A stretch of DNA of 25,864 bases, from positions 1 to 25,864 of IMG/VR virus record IMGVR_UViG_3300006117_000046, one strand, 5' to 3'. The notes below the pieces were generated by a model that saw only the letters and a list, made by a program, of their open reading frames with translations, was not told the DNA's origin and made no database searches. Positions 6,449 through 12,627 of this stretch are shown here, piece after piece. Every line of letters starts with the position of its first letter. Within the stretch, counting starts at the first letter, position 1. This DNA comes from a virus. Made by a program: the position numbers and the translations under genes.

Positions 6449-6475
6449 TGACTTTCCTCTGCTTTGCTCTATAAT
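6448..6475 (+). promoter_or_regulatory. Sigma70-like early promoter with perfect -10
   Basis: TTGACT at 6448-6453, a 16-base spacer and TATAAT at 6470-6475. Seven bases separate it from the ATG at 6483, again a leaderless arrangement with no Shine-Dalgarno. Confidence 0.65.
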
Positions 6476-6482
6476 TTTAAAT

Positions 6483-8123
6483 ATGTTCAATCTATTCGGA
6501 CCTGATAAAAGCACACAAGAGATTATTGATGATACTCTAGGTACTAATCCTTTTGGTTGGCAATATGTACCTAAGGAATCAGTTGAGCATCTTAAAGGAG
6601 AGGCTGAGAAGTTCTATAAAGAAATTCAAAGTCTCAAAGCACTTCAAAAAGGCTATATTCACGAGAGAGATGCAGCAAGAGAGATTAATGCTAAACTCTT
6701 GAAAGAAAAGGAAGAGCTCAAAGCTCAACTTAAGTCTATTGAGGAAGATGGAACAGAGGAGCACAATGCAGCTATTAAGCTCAGACAGGAGAATACTCAT
6801 TTAAAAGATATAATCGACAAGTATAGAAATGCTTTTAAATTAGAGTCCTTTAAAGACACATGGAAGACTCAATATGACCAAGAAGTAGCTAAGAATACTA
6901 AGCTTGAAGATAAGGTTAAAGAGCTCGAGAATGAAATTAAAAACTGGAGAACAGGTGTTATGCACTGGAAGGATCTATATGATGAAAAGGCAGATTATGT
7001 AGATGAGCTAGTGAAGGAGGTTAATGGTCTTAGACATCTTAAGAAAGAAAATGTTGAGTTAATGGAGAGAGTTAGTGAGATTGATAGTGATCAAAATGAA
7101 GCATATAGAGCTGAGATCTTTACTCTTAAGAATGATATTGCTGTATTGAAGGCAAAATATCAAATCCTTGATCATAATTACCAAGGTTGTACAAAGTATA
7201 GAGATGAATATAAGCATCAGCTTAATGCAGCTAATAAGGAGAATGAAGCTTTGAAGAACAAGTTAAGAGAATATCAAGATAGGTTAGCTGAGAGTTTTAG
7301 CTATAGCGATATGAAAAAGTTACAGAATAAGATTGATGAGCAAAAAGAAGAGATTGAAAAGCTAAAGAAAGATATTGTTGATTATGTCTTTGAAAAGGAT
7401 AATAAGATTAACAATCTTCAGAAAGAACTTAATCATATGAAAGCTGTTGCAGAAGGTGCAATTAGTTTGTGTGATTTATCTGATAAAACAGATTATGATT
7501 TAGCTGTAGATGAAATTAAGAAGACTCAGGATTGGAAAGAGACAATCGATGTTCTTAAAAATATGAAGTCTCAGGGATTTGAAGATTATGATCCTACGGA
7601 TTTTGTGAAGACAGAAGAGACAACAGCTGAGAACTTAGAACAAAAGCATCCTATGTACCCTATTCACTGGGGTGGTTACGAGCCTGAAAAATGGAGTACA
7701 ACAAAGGTTGCTGTAGATGATGCTGTTCAAGCAAAGTTGAAGGAGGTATATGGTATTGAAGAGAAAAAGAATTTTAAGCCTTGGGTTGAAGAGCCTATTA
7801 ACTGGAAGGAAGAGGAAGTAGAGTTTAACGCTAAAGAGCTTCTGAAGAGAGTTACAGAATGTGCAGAATCTCTGCCTGTGTCACTTCCTAATGAGCTTCA
7901 GGAAGATAAAGAGTGGATCTGTCCATGTAATATGTGTAAACATGCAAGGGAAGAAAATACAGAAAAGTCTTGGGAACAGACAGCATCCGATTTAGCTTTG
8001 AGAGTTGTAAAGCTTGAAAAGAAGATAGAAGAGCTTACAATCATCAAACACCCTAGTAATTCAAACTTTAAGTACTTTCTTGAGCACGGAAAGTGGCCTT
8101 GGAATAACGAACATAAAGAATAA
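6483..8123 (+). CDS. Long coiled-coil protein (546 aa) with CPCNMC motif
   Basis: Residues ~45 to ~340 are almost continuous coiled coil: heptad-like Glu/Lys/Leu sequence with few breaks and repeated ELKxxL and KLKK patterns. A less helical domain follows (HPMYPIHWGGYEPEKW, then NFKPWVEEPINWKEEE), then a cysteine cluster CPCNMC around residues 481-486, and a last short coiled coil. The shape suggests a scaffold, spacer or spindle-like protein; the cysteines might hold a zinc ion. No family recognised. All arginines I checked use AGA or AGG. It is first behind the promoter at 6448, and the next gene starts one base after its stop. Confidence 0.75.
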   Translation: MFNLFGPDKSTQEIIDDTLGTNPFGWQYVPKESVEHLKGEAEKFYKEIQSLKALQKGYIHERDAAREINAKLLKEKEELKAQLKSIEEDGTEEHNAAIKLRQENTHLKDIIDKYRNAFKLESFKDTWKTQYDQEVAKNTKLEDKVKELENEIKNWRTGVMHWKDLYDEKADYVDELVKEVNGLRHLKKENVELMERVSEIDSDQNEAYRAEIFTLKNDIAVLKAKYQILDHNYQGCTKYRDEYKHQLNAANKENEALKNKLREYQDRLAESFSYSDMKKLQNKIDEQKEEIEKLKKDIVDYVFEKDNKINNLQKELNHMKAVAEGAISLCDLSDKTDYDLAVDEIKKTQDWKETIDVLKNMKSQGFEDYDPTDFVKTEETTAENLEQKHPMYPIHWGGYEPEKWSTTKVAVDDAVQAKLKEVYGIEEKKNFKPWVEEPINWKEEEVEFNAKELLKRVTECAESLPVSLPNELQEDKEWICPCNMCKHAREENTEKSWEQTASDLALRVVKLEKKIEELTIIKHPSNSNFKYFLEHGKWPWNNEHKE

Positions 8124-8124
8124 T

Positions 8125-8352
8125 ATGCCAAAAGCAATCCTTGAATTTGATCTTAACGAAGATCAGTACGAATTTGAACAAGCAGTTAATGCTAGTAAAT
8201 ATCGTTCTGTTCTCTGGGACTTAGATCAGTTTCTTAGAAACATAACAAAATATCCTTCTGATGATATGAAAGAGGATCAACTCACTCCTTATTATGCCCT
8301 TCGCGAAGAACTCCATAAACTAATGGACGAATATAATATAACTCTTGACTAA
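8125..8352 (+). CDS. Conserved phage hypothetical protein (75 aa)
   Basis: The start is set at the ATG at 8125, one base after the upstream stop (TAATATG). An in-frame GTG/TTG-type start at 8080 would lie inside the coiled-coil gene. The product (MPKAILEFDLNEDQYEFEQA, then LWDLDQFLRNITKY and ALREELHKLMDEYNITLD) closely resembles small proteins I know from many phages, which lack an assigned function. They have a beta strand followed by helices, and are soluble and acidic. Confidence 0.75.
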   Translation: MPKAILEFDLNEDQYEFEQAVNASKYRSVLWDLDQFLRNITKYPSDDMKEDQLTPYYALREELHKLMDEYNITLD

Positions 8353-8356
8353 TAAT

Positions 8357-8503
8357 ATGTTTTGGCTATTTGATAAAATTATAGACTCTATTACTTGTTT
8401 TATACTCAATGTAGTTTCTGGCGAGGATCATTCCTATCTTTTTAGAGAAGATAAAGAAATTATAGAAAAGAAAGATAAAGATACATATATTTGGAATTTT
8501 TAA
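8357..8503 (+). CDS. Small hypothetical protein with hydrophobic N-terminus (48 aa)
   Basis: A 48-residue frame starting four bases after the previous stop (TAATAATATG) and ending one base before the cysC ATG (TAATATG). The N-terminal 20 residues (MFWLFDKIIDSITCFILNVV) form a hydrophobic, possibly membrane-associated helix, and the rest is highly charged (EDKEIIEKKDKD). Its exact fit between two genes supports it. Function unknown. Confidence 0.55.
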   Translation: MFWLFDKIIDSITCFILNVVSGEDHSYLFREDKEIIEKKDKDTYIWNF

Positions 8504-8504
8504 T

Positions 8505-9062
8505 ATGAAACCCACTGTTGTTTGGATTACAGGTTTATCAGGTGCTGGTAAGACTACTACCGCTAATGCTTTAAATGAAAAGCTTAAAGCTGAAGGTTAT
8601 AGGTCTGCTGTAGCTGATGCTGATACTTTAAGATACAATTCAAAAACTCCGATTGGATTTGATATTGAAGGTAGATGGAAAGCTGTTAACACAATGATCT
8701 ATGCTGTAAGAAATATGATTGAATTTCAGAGAGCTGAAGTTGTTATTGTTGCAAGTATTTCACCTCTTAAACAAATGAGAGCATTAGCACGAGATATTTT
8801 AACGAAATATTGTAATGCTAAGTTTATTGAAGTCTATATGGATACACCTCTCGAGATATGCGAAGAGAGAGATCCTAAAGGATTGTATAAAAAATTTAGA
8901 GCAGGCCTTATTAAGGATATGTCTGGAATTGACTCTCCTTATGAAGTACCAGAGTGGCCCGATGTAAGAATTCATCCAAGATCTACAGCTTATGGTAAAA
9001 TGACAGTTGCACGAGCTGTAGATATAATCTATAATCAAATTTACAACAAAACAACATTATGA
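8505..9062 (+). CDS. cysC: APS kinase-like protein
   Basis: A 185-residue P-loop kinase closely resembling adenylylsulfate kinase, which phosphorylates APS to PAPS in sulfate assimilation. Walker A is GLSGAGKTT at residues 10-18. DADTLR (38-43) corresponds to the DGDxxR motif, ISPL (85-88) to the ISPYR region, and ERDPKGLYKKFRAG (121-134) plus GIDSPYEVPE (141-150) are family hallmarks. The APS-contact helix usually reading DRxENIRR is replaced by GRWKAVNTM, and ISPYR lacks its Tyr-Arg, so the substrate could differ. It may supply PAPS, or a phosphorylated metabolite, during infection. It overlaps the next gene by four bases (ATGA). No sulfate-reduction partners are visible nearby. Confidence 0.82.
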   Translation: MKPTVVWITGLSGAGKTTTANALNEKLKAEGYRSAVADADTLRYNSKTPIGFDIEGRWKAVNTMIYAVRNMIEFQRAEVVIVASISPLKQMRALARDILTKYCNAKFIEVYMDTPLEICEERDPKGLYKKFRAGLIKDMSGIDSPYEVPEWPDVRIHPRSTAYGKMTVARAVDIIYNQIYNKTTL

Positions 9063-9454
9063 CAAAAAAGACACTACTACCTACTAACGACCTCTATCTT
9101 CAATTTACAGATGAGGAGATTCAAGAACTTGGCTGGGAAGCTGGTCAAAAGCTTGAAGTTAAACAACATGATGATGGTTCCATCGAGCTTCGTCCCTACG
9201 TAAAGCTTGAACTTGATATAGAAGAGTGGCCGAGAGAAGTTCTCGAGATGATTATTAAAGAATCAGTTGAGCAAGATATTTCTGCTAACGACGTTATTAC
9301 TAATATGGTTAAAGAAGGTATTGAACTTCTTAATAAGAAAGAAGACACTTTAAAGAACTCTTCTAAAGAGCTTCTACTTGAAAAGGATTATCTCTATAAC
9401 GCAGAAATAGATCCTAACTTTACTAACAACGATACTAGCATTTATAGCGCTTAG
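9059..9454 (+). CDS. AbrB-like / helix-type small DNA-binding candidate (131 aa)
   Basis: Residues 5-48 (LPTNDLYLQFTDEEIQELGW, then AGQKLEVKQHDDGSIELRPY) have the spacing of a SpoVT/AbrB swapped-hairpin domain: an LG-x-x-AG-x-x-LEV turn followed by a short strand. Residues ~55-95 (WPREVLEMIIKESVEQDISA and VKEGIELL) look like a ribbon-helix-helix or helical dimer. The tail is acidic and Asn-rich. Together these suggest a small regulator or antitoxin-like protein, but the AbrB call is by pattern only. It overlaps cysC by ATGA and ends in TAG. Six to seven CATAAT-like bases precede the next gene. Confidence 0.6.
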   Translation: MTKKTLLPTNDLYLQFTDEEIQELGWEAGQKLEVKQHDDGSIELRPYVKLELDIEEWPREVLEMIIKESVEQDISANDVITNMVKEGIELLNKKEDTLKNSSKELLLEKDYLYNAEIDPNFTNNDTSIYSA

Positions 9455-9468
9455 TCATAATTATCTTT

Positions 9469-10050
9469 ATGAAAAGATTTTTATTGTTATTTACTTTATT
9501 AATAGCTAGCTGTACATATTACACAGAGAAACAATCAGAAGCTCTTAGTCAGAATGTATATGCGACTAATGATTCTTTAGGGAAAGCAAGAGTTGACCTT
9601 GCTTATTTTTATTCTAACGAAACAACAAAGTTTGTCAAACCACCAAAACATCCAGTTAAGATAAATGCTGTTTATCAGGCAGGAGATGTTGTTAAAAATT
9701 CAAAATCAGCTGAAAAAACGAGAGTTGTTATTGTTCCTGATCAATATCGAAACGACAAAGTTGTTGTTGTTGGCTCTACTGAGTATCAAGAGTTACTAAA
9801 AGATAGAGAAATAAAGAAGCAGTTAGAGCAAGATAACAAAAATATGACTAAGCAGTTAGATATCAATAAAGATGAAATTAAAAAACAAAACGATATGCGT
9901 GATAAAATGGTAAAGGATCTAAATCATCTTCAATCTGAAATATATAAGAAGGATTTAGCTATTCTTTGGAGAAATATTATTATTATTAGTTTGCTTGGTC
10001 TCATTGGTGGGTATATCTACTTACGAATGAATAAGTTATTCTTTTTTTAA
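9469..10050 (+). CDS. Candidate unimolecular spanin (lipoprotein with C-terminal membrane segment)
   Basis: The 193-residue protein starts with a short basic and hydrophobic signal ending in the lipobox IASC (lipid-modified Cys15). A periplasmic region follows, including a strand-rich part (TRVVIVPDQYRNDKVVVVGS) and a coiled coil at about 110-160. One membrane span lies at ~165-186, with a short basic end. An outer-membrane lipid anchor plus an inner-membrane span is the layout of u-spanins such as T1 gp11, which fuse the two membranes at the end of lysis. The endolysin gene four genes downstream supports this. It is longer than typical u-spanins. An alternative is a phage lipoprotein of other function. 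Confidence 0.65.
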   Translation: MKRFLLLFTLLIASCTYYTEKQSEALSQNVYATNDSLGKARVDLAYFYSNETTKFVKPPKHPVKINAVYQAGDVVKNSKSAEKTRVVIVPDQYRNDKVVVVGSTEYQELLKDREIKKQLEQDNKNMTKQLDINKDEIKKQNDMRDKMVKDLNHLQSEIYKKDLAILWRNIIIISLLGLIGGYIYLRMNKLFFF

Positions 10051-10072
10051 TAATAAAACCTACCTTTTTGAT

Positions 10073-10078
10073 TAAATA
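10073..10078 (+). promoter_or_regulatory. TAAATA late-like core before the 64-aa membrane protein
   Basis: GATTAAATA ends at 10078 in a 33-base non-coding gap, five bases before the ATG at 10084. It matches TATAAATA in the last six positions plus one earlier T/A position. Confidence 0.4.
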
Positions 10079-10083
10079 TATGT

Positions 10084-10278
10084 ATGGATACGTTTATACA
10101 TACATTAACATCCGTAGAGACAGCTGTTACAAGTGATGTAACCGCTACTAAATCCTATTTCGATAAGACAGCTCCGGTTGTTCTTACTAATATTGAAAAC
10201 TGGATTATTGCTAATCCGAAGAAAGCATGTGCTATTATATTCTTTGTTGTTGGCTTTATCCTTGGAACCTTAATCTAA
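10084..10278 (+). CDS. Small C-tail membrane protein in the lysis cassette (64 aa)
   Basis: A 64-residue protein with a soluble helical N-terminal part (ETAVTSDVTATKSYFDKTAP) and a C-terminal membrane segment at ~47-64 (KKACAIIFFVVGFILGTLI). The NPKK-then-Gly-rich helix ending resembles the C-tail of ElaB/YqjD proteins (ENPWxxVGxAxGVGFLLGLL), which are membrane tethers. In this position a holin-like or lysis-timing role is also possible, though there is only one span. A perfect hairpin covers its stop codon. Confidence 0.65.
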   Translation: MDTFIHTLTSVETAVTSDVTATKSYFDKTAPVVLTNIENWIIANPKKACAIIFFVVGFILGTLI

Positions 10279-10284
10279 GGTTCT
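10264..10284 (+). other. Perfect stem-loop across a stop codon
   Basis: GAACCTTA (10265-10272) and TAAGGTTC (10276-10283) are perfect eight-base arms around a three-base loop, with a further G-T pair. The TAA stop of the 64-residue gene (10276-10278) lies in the right arm. No T tract follows, so it is more likely a processing or stability hairpin, or a weak attenuator, than a full terminator. Confidence 0.45.
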
Positions 10285-10294
10285 TAACAAAGCT

Positions 10295-10423
10295 ATGGAA
10301 TATTATCCTTCACGCTCTCCCTATCTCTTTATTCTCTTGTGTATATACGCCCTATTACTTGGGTTCGTTATAGCACACTGTATTTTATTTCACTTAAATA
10401 AAGTTAGTTTATTCTTTTATTGA
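10295..10423 (+). CDS. Very small membrane protein, holin or antiholin candidate (42 aa)
   Basis: This frame encodes 42 residues: a short start (MEYYPSRSP), a strongly hydrophobic segment of about 24 residues (LFILLCIYALLLGFVIAHCI) and the tail HLNKVSLFFY. It fills the gap between two membrane-protein genes upstream of the endolysin. Single-span proteins of this size occur among holins and lysis regulators, but no family is recognisable. There is no clear ribosome binding site. Confidence 0.5.
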   Translation: MEYYPSRSPYLFILLCIYALLLGFVIAHCILFHLNKVSLFFY

Positions 10424-10454
10424 TATAGATAAGTATTTTTATTGCGCATAATTT

Positions 10455-10817
10455 ATGGAAAGGAGAAAATTATTTCAAAAAGAGAATTTCATGGAAGGTA
10501 ATCGCCAAAGATGGGTGTTTATTTTTCTCGTGTTTATGATTCTTATTATTAGTCTCGATGCGTTGCATCTTCTCAAAGATCCAACACCATACTTGACATT
10601 CCTTACATTTTTAGCAGGTTCGTTTATATTAGGCTATTCAGGTACATCTGTAATGCAATTATTCCGGTCTAGTAGTATAAATGAGAATCAAAATATCGAT
10701 CAAACCGTTGATGAGCACAAGGATATTAACGAAACTAAGAATATTAATTTAAATGAACAGACATTTTCTAATAACGCTAAGGAAAATGACTACAATATAC
10801 AGGATATTAATATATGA
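10455..10817 (+). CDS. Two-span membrane protein, leading holin candidate (120 aa)
   Basis: Two membrane segments (about residues 20-38 and 45-64) are joined by a short DPTP turn and followed by an Asn/Glu-rich soluble tail of ~50 residues that repeats short (E/K)(N/D)IN patterns. Two spans next to an endolysin fit a class II-type holin, although the long acidic tail is unusual. An internal ATG at 10491 would remove 12 residues and leave the membrane part intact; dual starts are known in holin/antiholin pairs, but that is not shown here. The end overlaps the endolysin start by four bases (ATGA), a strong functional link. Confidence 0.6.
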   Translation: MERRKLFQKENFMEGNRQRWVFIFLVFMILIISLDALHLLKDPTPYLTFLTFLAGSFILGYSGTSVMQLFRSSSINENQNIDQTVDEHKDINETKNINLNEQTFSNNAKENDYNIQDINI

Positions 10818-11425
10818 AACAACCATCACCTGAAGCTTTAAATCTAATTCTTGAATATGAGGTTGGCGGTGGTAAAAGTTATTATGAAAAGCTTTTATTG
10901 CACCCTACTTGGCCAGGAGGCGCCTCTGGAACCACTTTAGCTGTTGGTGTTGATTGTGGTTATTATACACCTGATGAATTAGAAAAAATATTTTATTTTT
11001 TACCATCAAATCAGCTCGATGCCGTAAAGAAGGCATCCGGTAAAACAGGAGAAGCTGGTAAAAACTATGTCAAACAAATAAAACCTCTCAATATTACTGT
11101 AACTTGGGATCAAGCTATCGAAATATTCAATACACTCACCTGGCCTAAATTTGCACGTCTTGCTGAACATACGTTCCCAGGGCTAGATCAGCTTTGCGAC
11201 AATGCTTATGGTGCTTTAGTTTCATTAGTTTTTAATAGAGGCACTAGTCTTAGTGGTTCTAGTCGTGCTGAAATGAGGACAATACGTGAATTGGTTCCTA
11301 AGAAGGATTATAAAGGTATAGCAGAAGAACTACGTAGTATGAAGCGTATTTGGGAAGGGAAAAATCTCGATGGACTATTAGCTAGGCGTGAAGCCGAAGC
11401 TAAATTAGTAGAATCTTGTATATAA
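10814..11425 (+). CDS. Lysozyme-like endolysin
   Basis: A 203-residue peptidoglycan-degrading enzyme of the lysozyme-like superfamily. It starts SPEALNLILEYEVGGGKSYY, with Glu16 as likely general acid. HPTWPGGASGTTLAVGVDCGY then gives the active-site loop and Asp47, matching phage muramidases of the pesticin/GH24-like kind, where the usual text is GGASGVTIGxGYDLGY. NAYGALVSLVFNRGTSL corresponds to the conserved C-lobe helix with NRG. There is no signal peptide, so a holin must release it. It ends the lysis cassette, and ATGA overlap couples it to the two-span membrane protein. CGT is the main arginine codon, unlike the early operons. Confidence 0.85.
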   Translation: MKQPSPEALNLILEYEVGGGKSYYEKLLLHPTWPGGASGTTLAVGVDCGYYTPDELEKIFYFLPSNQLDAVKKASGKTGEAGKNYVKQIKPLNITVTWDQAIEIFNTLTWPKFARLAEHTFPGLDQLCDNAYGALVSLVFNRGTSLSGSSRAEMRTIRELVPKKDYKGIAEELRSMKRIWEGKNLDGLLARREAEAKLVESCI

Positions 11426-11426
11426 A

Positions 11427-11627
11427 ATGGCTAACAATATAATAGAAGAGTTCTTTGATTTTAAGCAATCTTGTCCTGATAAGATTCCCAATTGTAGAGA
11501 GCTTCGTGAGCAGTATCAAAAGGATGTACAAACTGTACGAGATGCAAAATGTAGACCATGTGCTGAAACAAGAATAAGAATAAGATATATGGAGATAGTA
11601 TGGAAAGCTTTTATGGATTCTCTTTAA
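11427..11627 (+). CDS. Small cysteine-containing hypothetical protein (66 aa)
   Basis: Starts one base after the endolysin stop. The 66 residues contain four cysteines as CPDKIPNC (16-23) and CRPC (42-45), flanked by charged helices. The pattern could hold one zinc ion or two disulfides. No family recognised, and the role in or beyond lysis is unknown. Its 3' end nearly meets the minus-strand HExxH gene, one base away. Confidence 0.6.
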   Translation: MANNIIEEFFDFKQSCPDKIPNCRELREQYQKDVQTVRDAKCRPCAETRIRIRYMEIVWKAFMDSL

Positions 11628-11628
11628 G

Positions 11629-12105
11629 TTAAGATGTCTGCTTAAATGTTCTATAATATTTGTAAAATTTAGCTGCATGTGCACGTTCAAATTGTCTAGC
11701 ATCTATTTCACATTCATTTCGATAATATGCATTTGTATTACGCTCTACATCTTCATCGGTATAATTTATCCTCGATATACCCACCTTGTAAACTCTTGAT
11801 TGCATCCAATGACGAAATTCATGAAGAAAATGATTAAAAAAAGCTCGCCTCATTTGTATATTTGACGGTCGATTGCTTTTGGTAGGATTACAACATAAAC
11901 GAATTTTATCAGTTTTAAAGGTATAACAACTAAAATCCGAATCAAACATTATTTGTAATGTTAATGTTTTTTGTCTCGTACTCGTCGTTGGTTCAAGTTC
12001 GGCAAAAAGTAAAGAGATAGCTGCCTCCATAGCGTGAAGATTTACTTTATTTTCTTCAAACCATGTAGTAGACTTTTTTGTAGGTCTTAACTTAAAAATA
12101 ATCAT
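11629..12105 (-). CDS. HExxH metallopeptidase-like protein (158 aa)
   Basis: Residues 95-99 read HEFRH, a zinc-peptidase HExxH motif, within a hydrophobic helix (AFFNHFLHEFRHWMQSRV). About 32 residues later comes NECEIDARQFERAH, a Glu-rich helix that could give the third ligand (Glu131), as in gluzincin-type or SprT/ImmA-like families. The N-terminal 60 residues are strand-like and cysteine pairs occur near 60-72. Targets might be a host regulator or a virion part. The gene is alone on its strand between plus-strand genes. Naming a subfamily would need profile searches. Confidence 0.65.
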   Translation of the reverse strand: MIIFKLRPTKKSTTWFEENKVNLHAMEAAISLLFAELEPTTSTRQKTLTLQIMFDSDFSCYTFKTDKIRLCCNPTKSNRPSNIQMRRAFFNHFLHEFRHWMQSRVYKVGISRINYTDEDVERNTNAYYRNECEIDARQFERAHAAKFYKYYRTFKQTS

Positions 12106-12145
12106 GATGGATTATTAGCTGTATACACTATAATATAATATATTA

Positions 12146-12340
12146 ATGGAAAACACAACTAAAAACAACGATATAATTGAAGTTACTACAGAACTTACGG
12201 TCTCTGACGTTAAAACGTTAGATTTTATTCTCGATACCTGCTTAACAGCTAAAATGTTCGCAGAACAAAGTATACCAGTTGTTGAAAAATTAAGTTTAAA
12301 GCTTAAACAGCTTGTAGCTAATTTAGAACTCTCGTCTTAG
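12146..12340 (+). CDS. Small hypothetical helical protein (64 aa)
   Basis: An acidic 64-residue protein: a strand-like start (DIIEVTTELTVSDVKTLDFI) and two helices ending SLKLKQLVANLELSS. No family recognised. It reads divergently from the HExxH gene. The 40 bases between them hold overlapping TATAAT repeats (12129-12139), the second ending six bases before this ATG, without a good -35 box. It ends in TAG two bases before the next ATG. Confidence 0.6.
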   Translation: MENTTKNNDIIEVTTELTVSDVKTLDFILDTCLTAKMFAEQSIPVVEKLSLKLKQLVANLELSS

Positions 12341-12342
12341 AG

Positions 12343-12585
12343 ATGTTCGTTGGCAATATTCATAAATATATGAATATAATGTCAGCTTTAATAGCCATAG
12401 CGTCAGTTTGCGAGGAATTTACGGATACTATTCTTGTCGATAAAAAAAAGAATAGTATTATTGTTAACGTAAAAAAGCAGTGGTTTGCTGTACTAAACAA
12501 ACGCTTACTCTCTATGCGCTGTACTTTGGTTCATAAGACTCCTATTAATACAGGCTATACCTGTACATACATTTATACAGAATAG
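12343..12585 (+). CDS. Small hypothetical protein, start uncertain (80 or 68 aa)
   Basis: The first ATG follows the upstream stop by two bases and gives 80 residues. In-frame ATGs at 12370 and 12379 are alternatives. CATAAATA at 12361-12368, seven of eight to the late consensus, lies inside the longer reading and ten bases before the ATG at 12379, so a 68-residue late form beginning MSALIAIASV is plausible. The product has a short hydrophobic helix and then alternating strands (NSIIVNVKKQWFAVLNKR). No family recognised. It ends in TAG. Confidence 0.55.
   Translation: MFVGNIHKYMNIMSALIAIASVCEEFTDTILVDKKKNSIIVNVKKQWFAVLNKRLLSMRCTLVHKTPINTGYTCTYIYTE
12361..12368 (+). promoter_or_regulatory. Late-like CATAAATA element inside a gene start
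   Basis: Seven of eight matches to TATAAATA. It precedes ATG 12379 by ten bases, consistent with a leader of about four bases. Confidence 0.35.
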
Positions 12586-12588
12586 TAG

Positions 12589-12617
12589 TTGATATTATCA
12601 ATATTGTTATTTATAAT
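12589..12617 (+). promoter_or_regulatory. Sigma70-like promoter before the PD-(D/E)XK nuclease
   Basis: TTGATA at 12589-12594, a 17-base spacer and a perfect TATAAT at 12612-12617. The ATG at 12628 lies ten bases on, leaving a leader of about three or four bases. The TTG is in frame with the nuclease and could be taken for its start. Confidence 0.6.
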
Positions 12618-12627
12618 ATACTCAAAT

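Noticed and set aside
10420-10452. TTGATA and CATAAT as a promoter before the two-span membrane protein
   Set aside because: The spacer is 21 bases, too long, and the start codon is only two bases after the -10-like box.
10459-10490. AAAGGAG as a ribosome binding site for an extra small gene
   Set aside because: No ATG, GTG or TTG lies at a suitable distance; the next ATG is 25 bases away and in the frame of the known gene.
9452-12585. Stop-codon reassignment, as in some large phages
   Set aside because: TAG ends genes at 9454, 12340 and 12585, TGA at 1633, 3757 and 5384, and TAA at many others, all with sensible boundaries.
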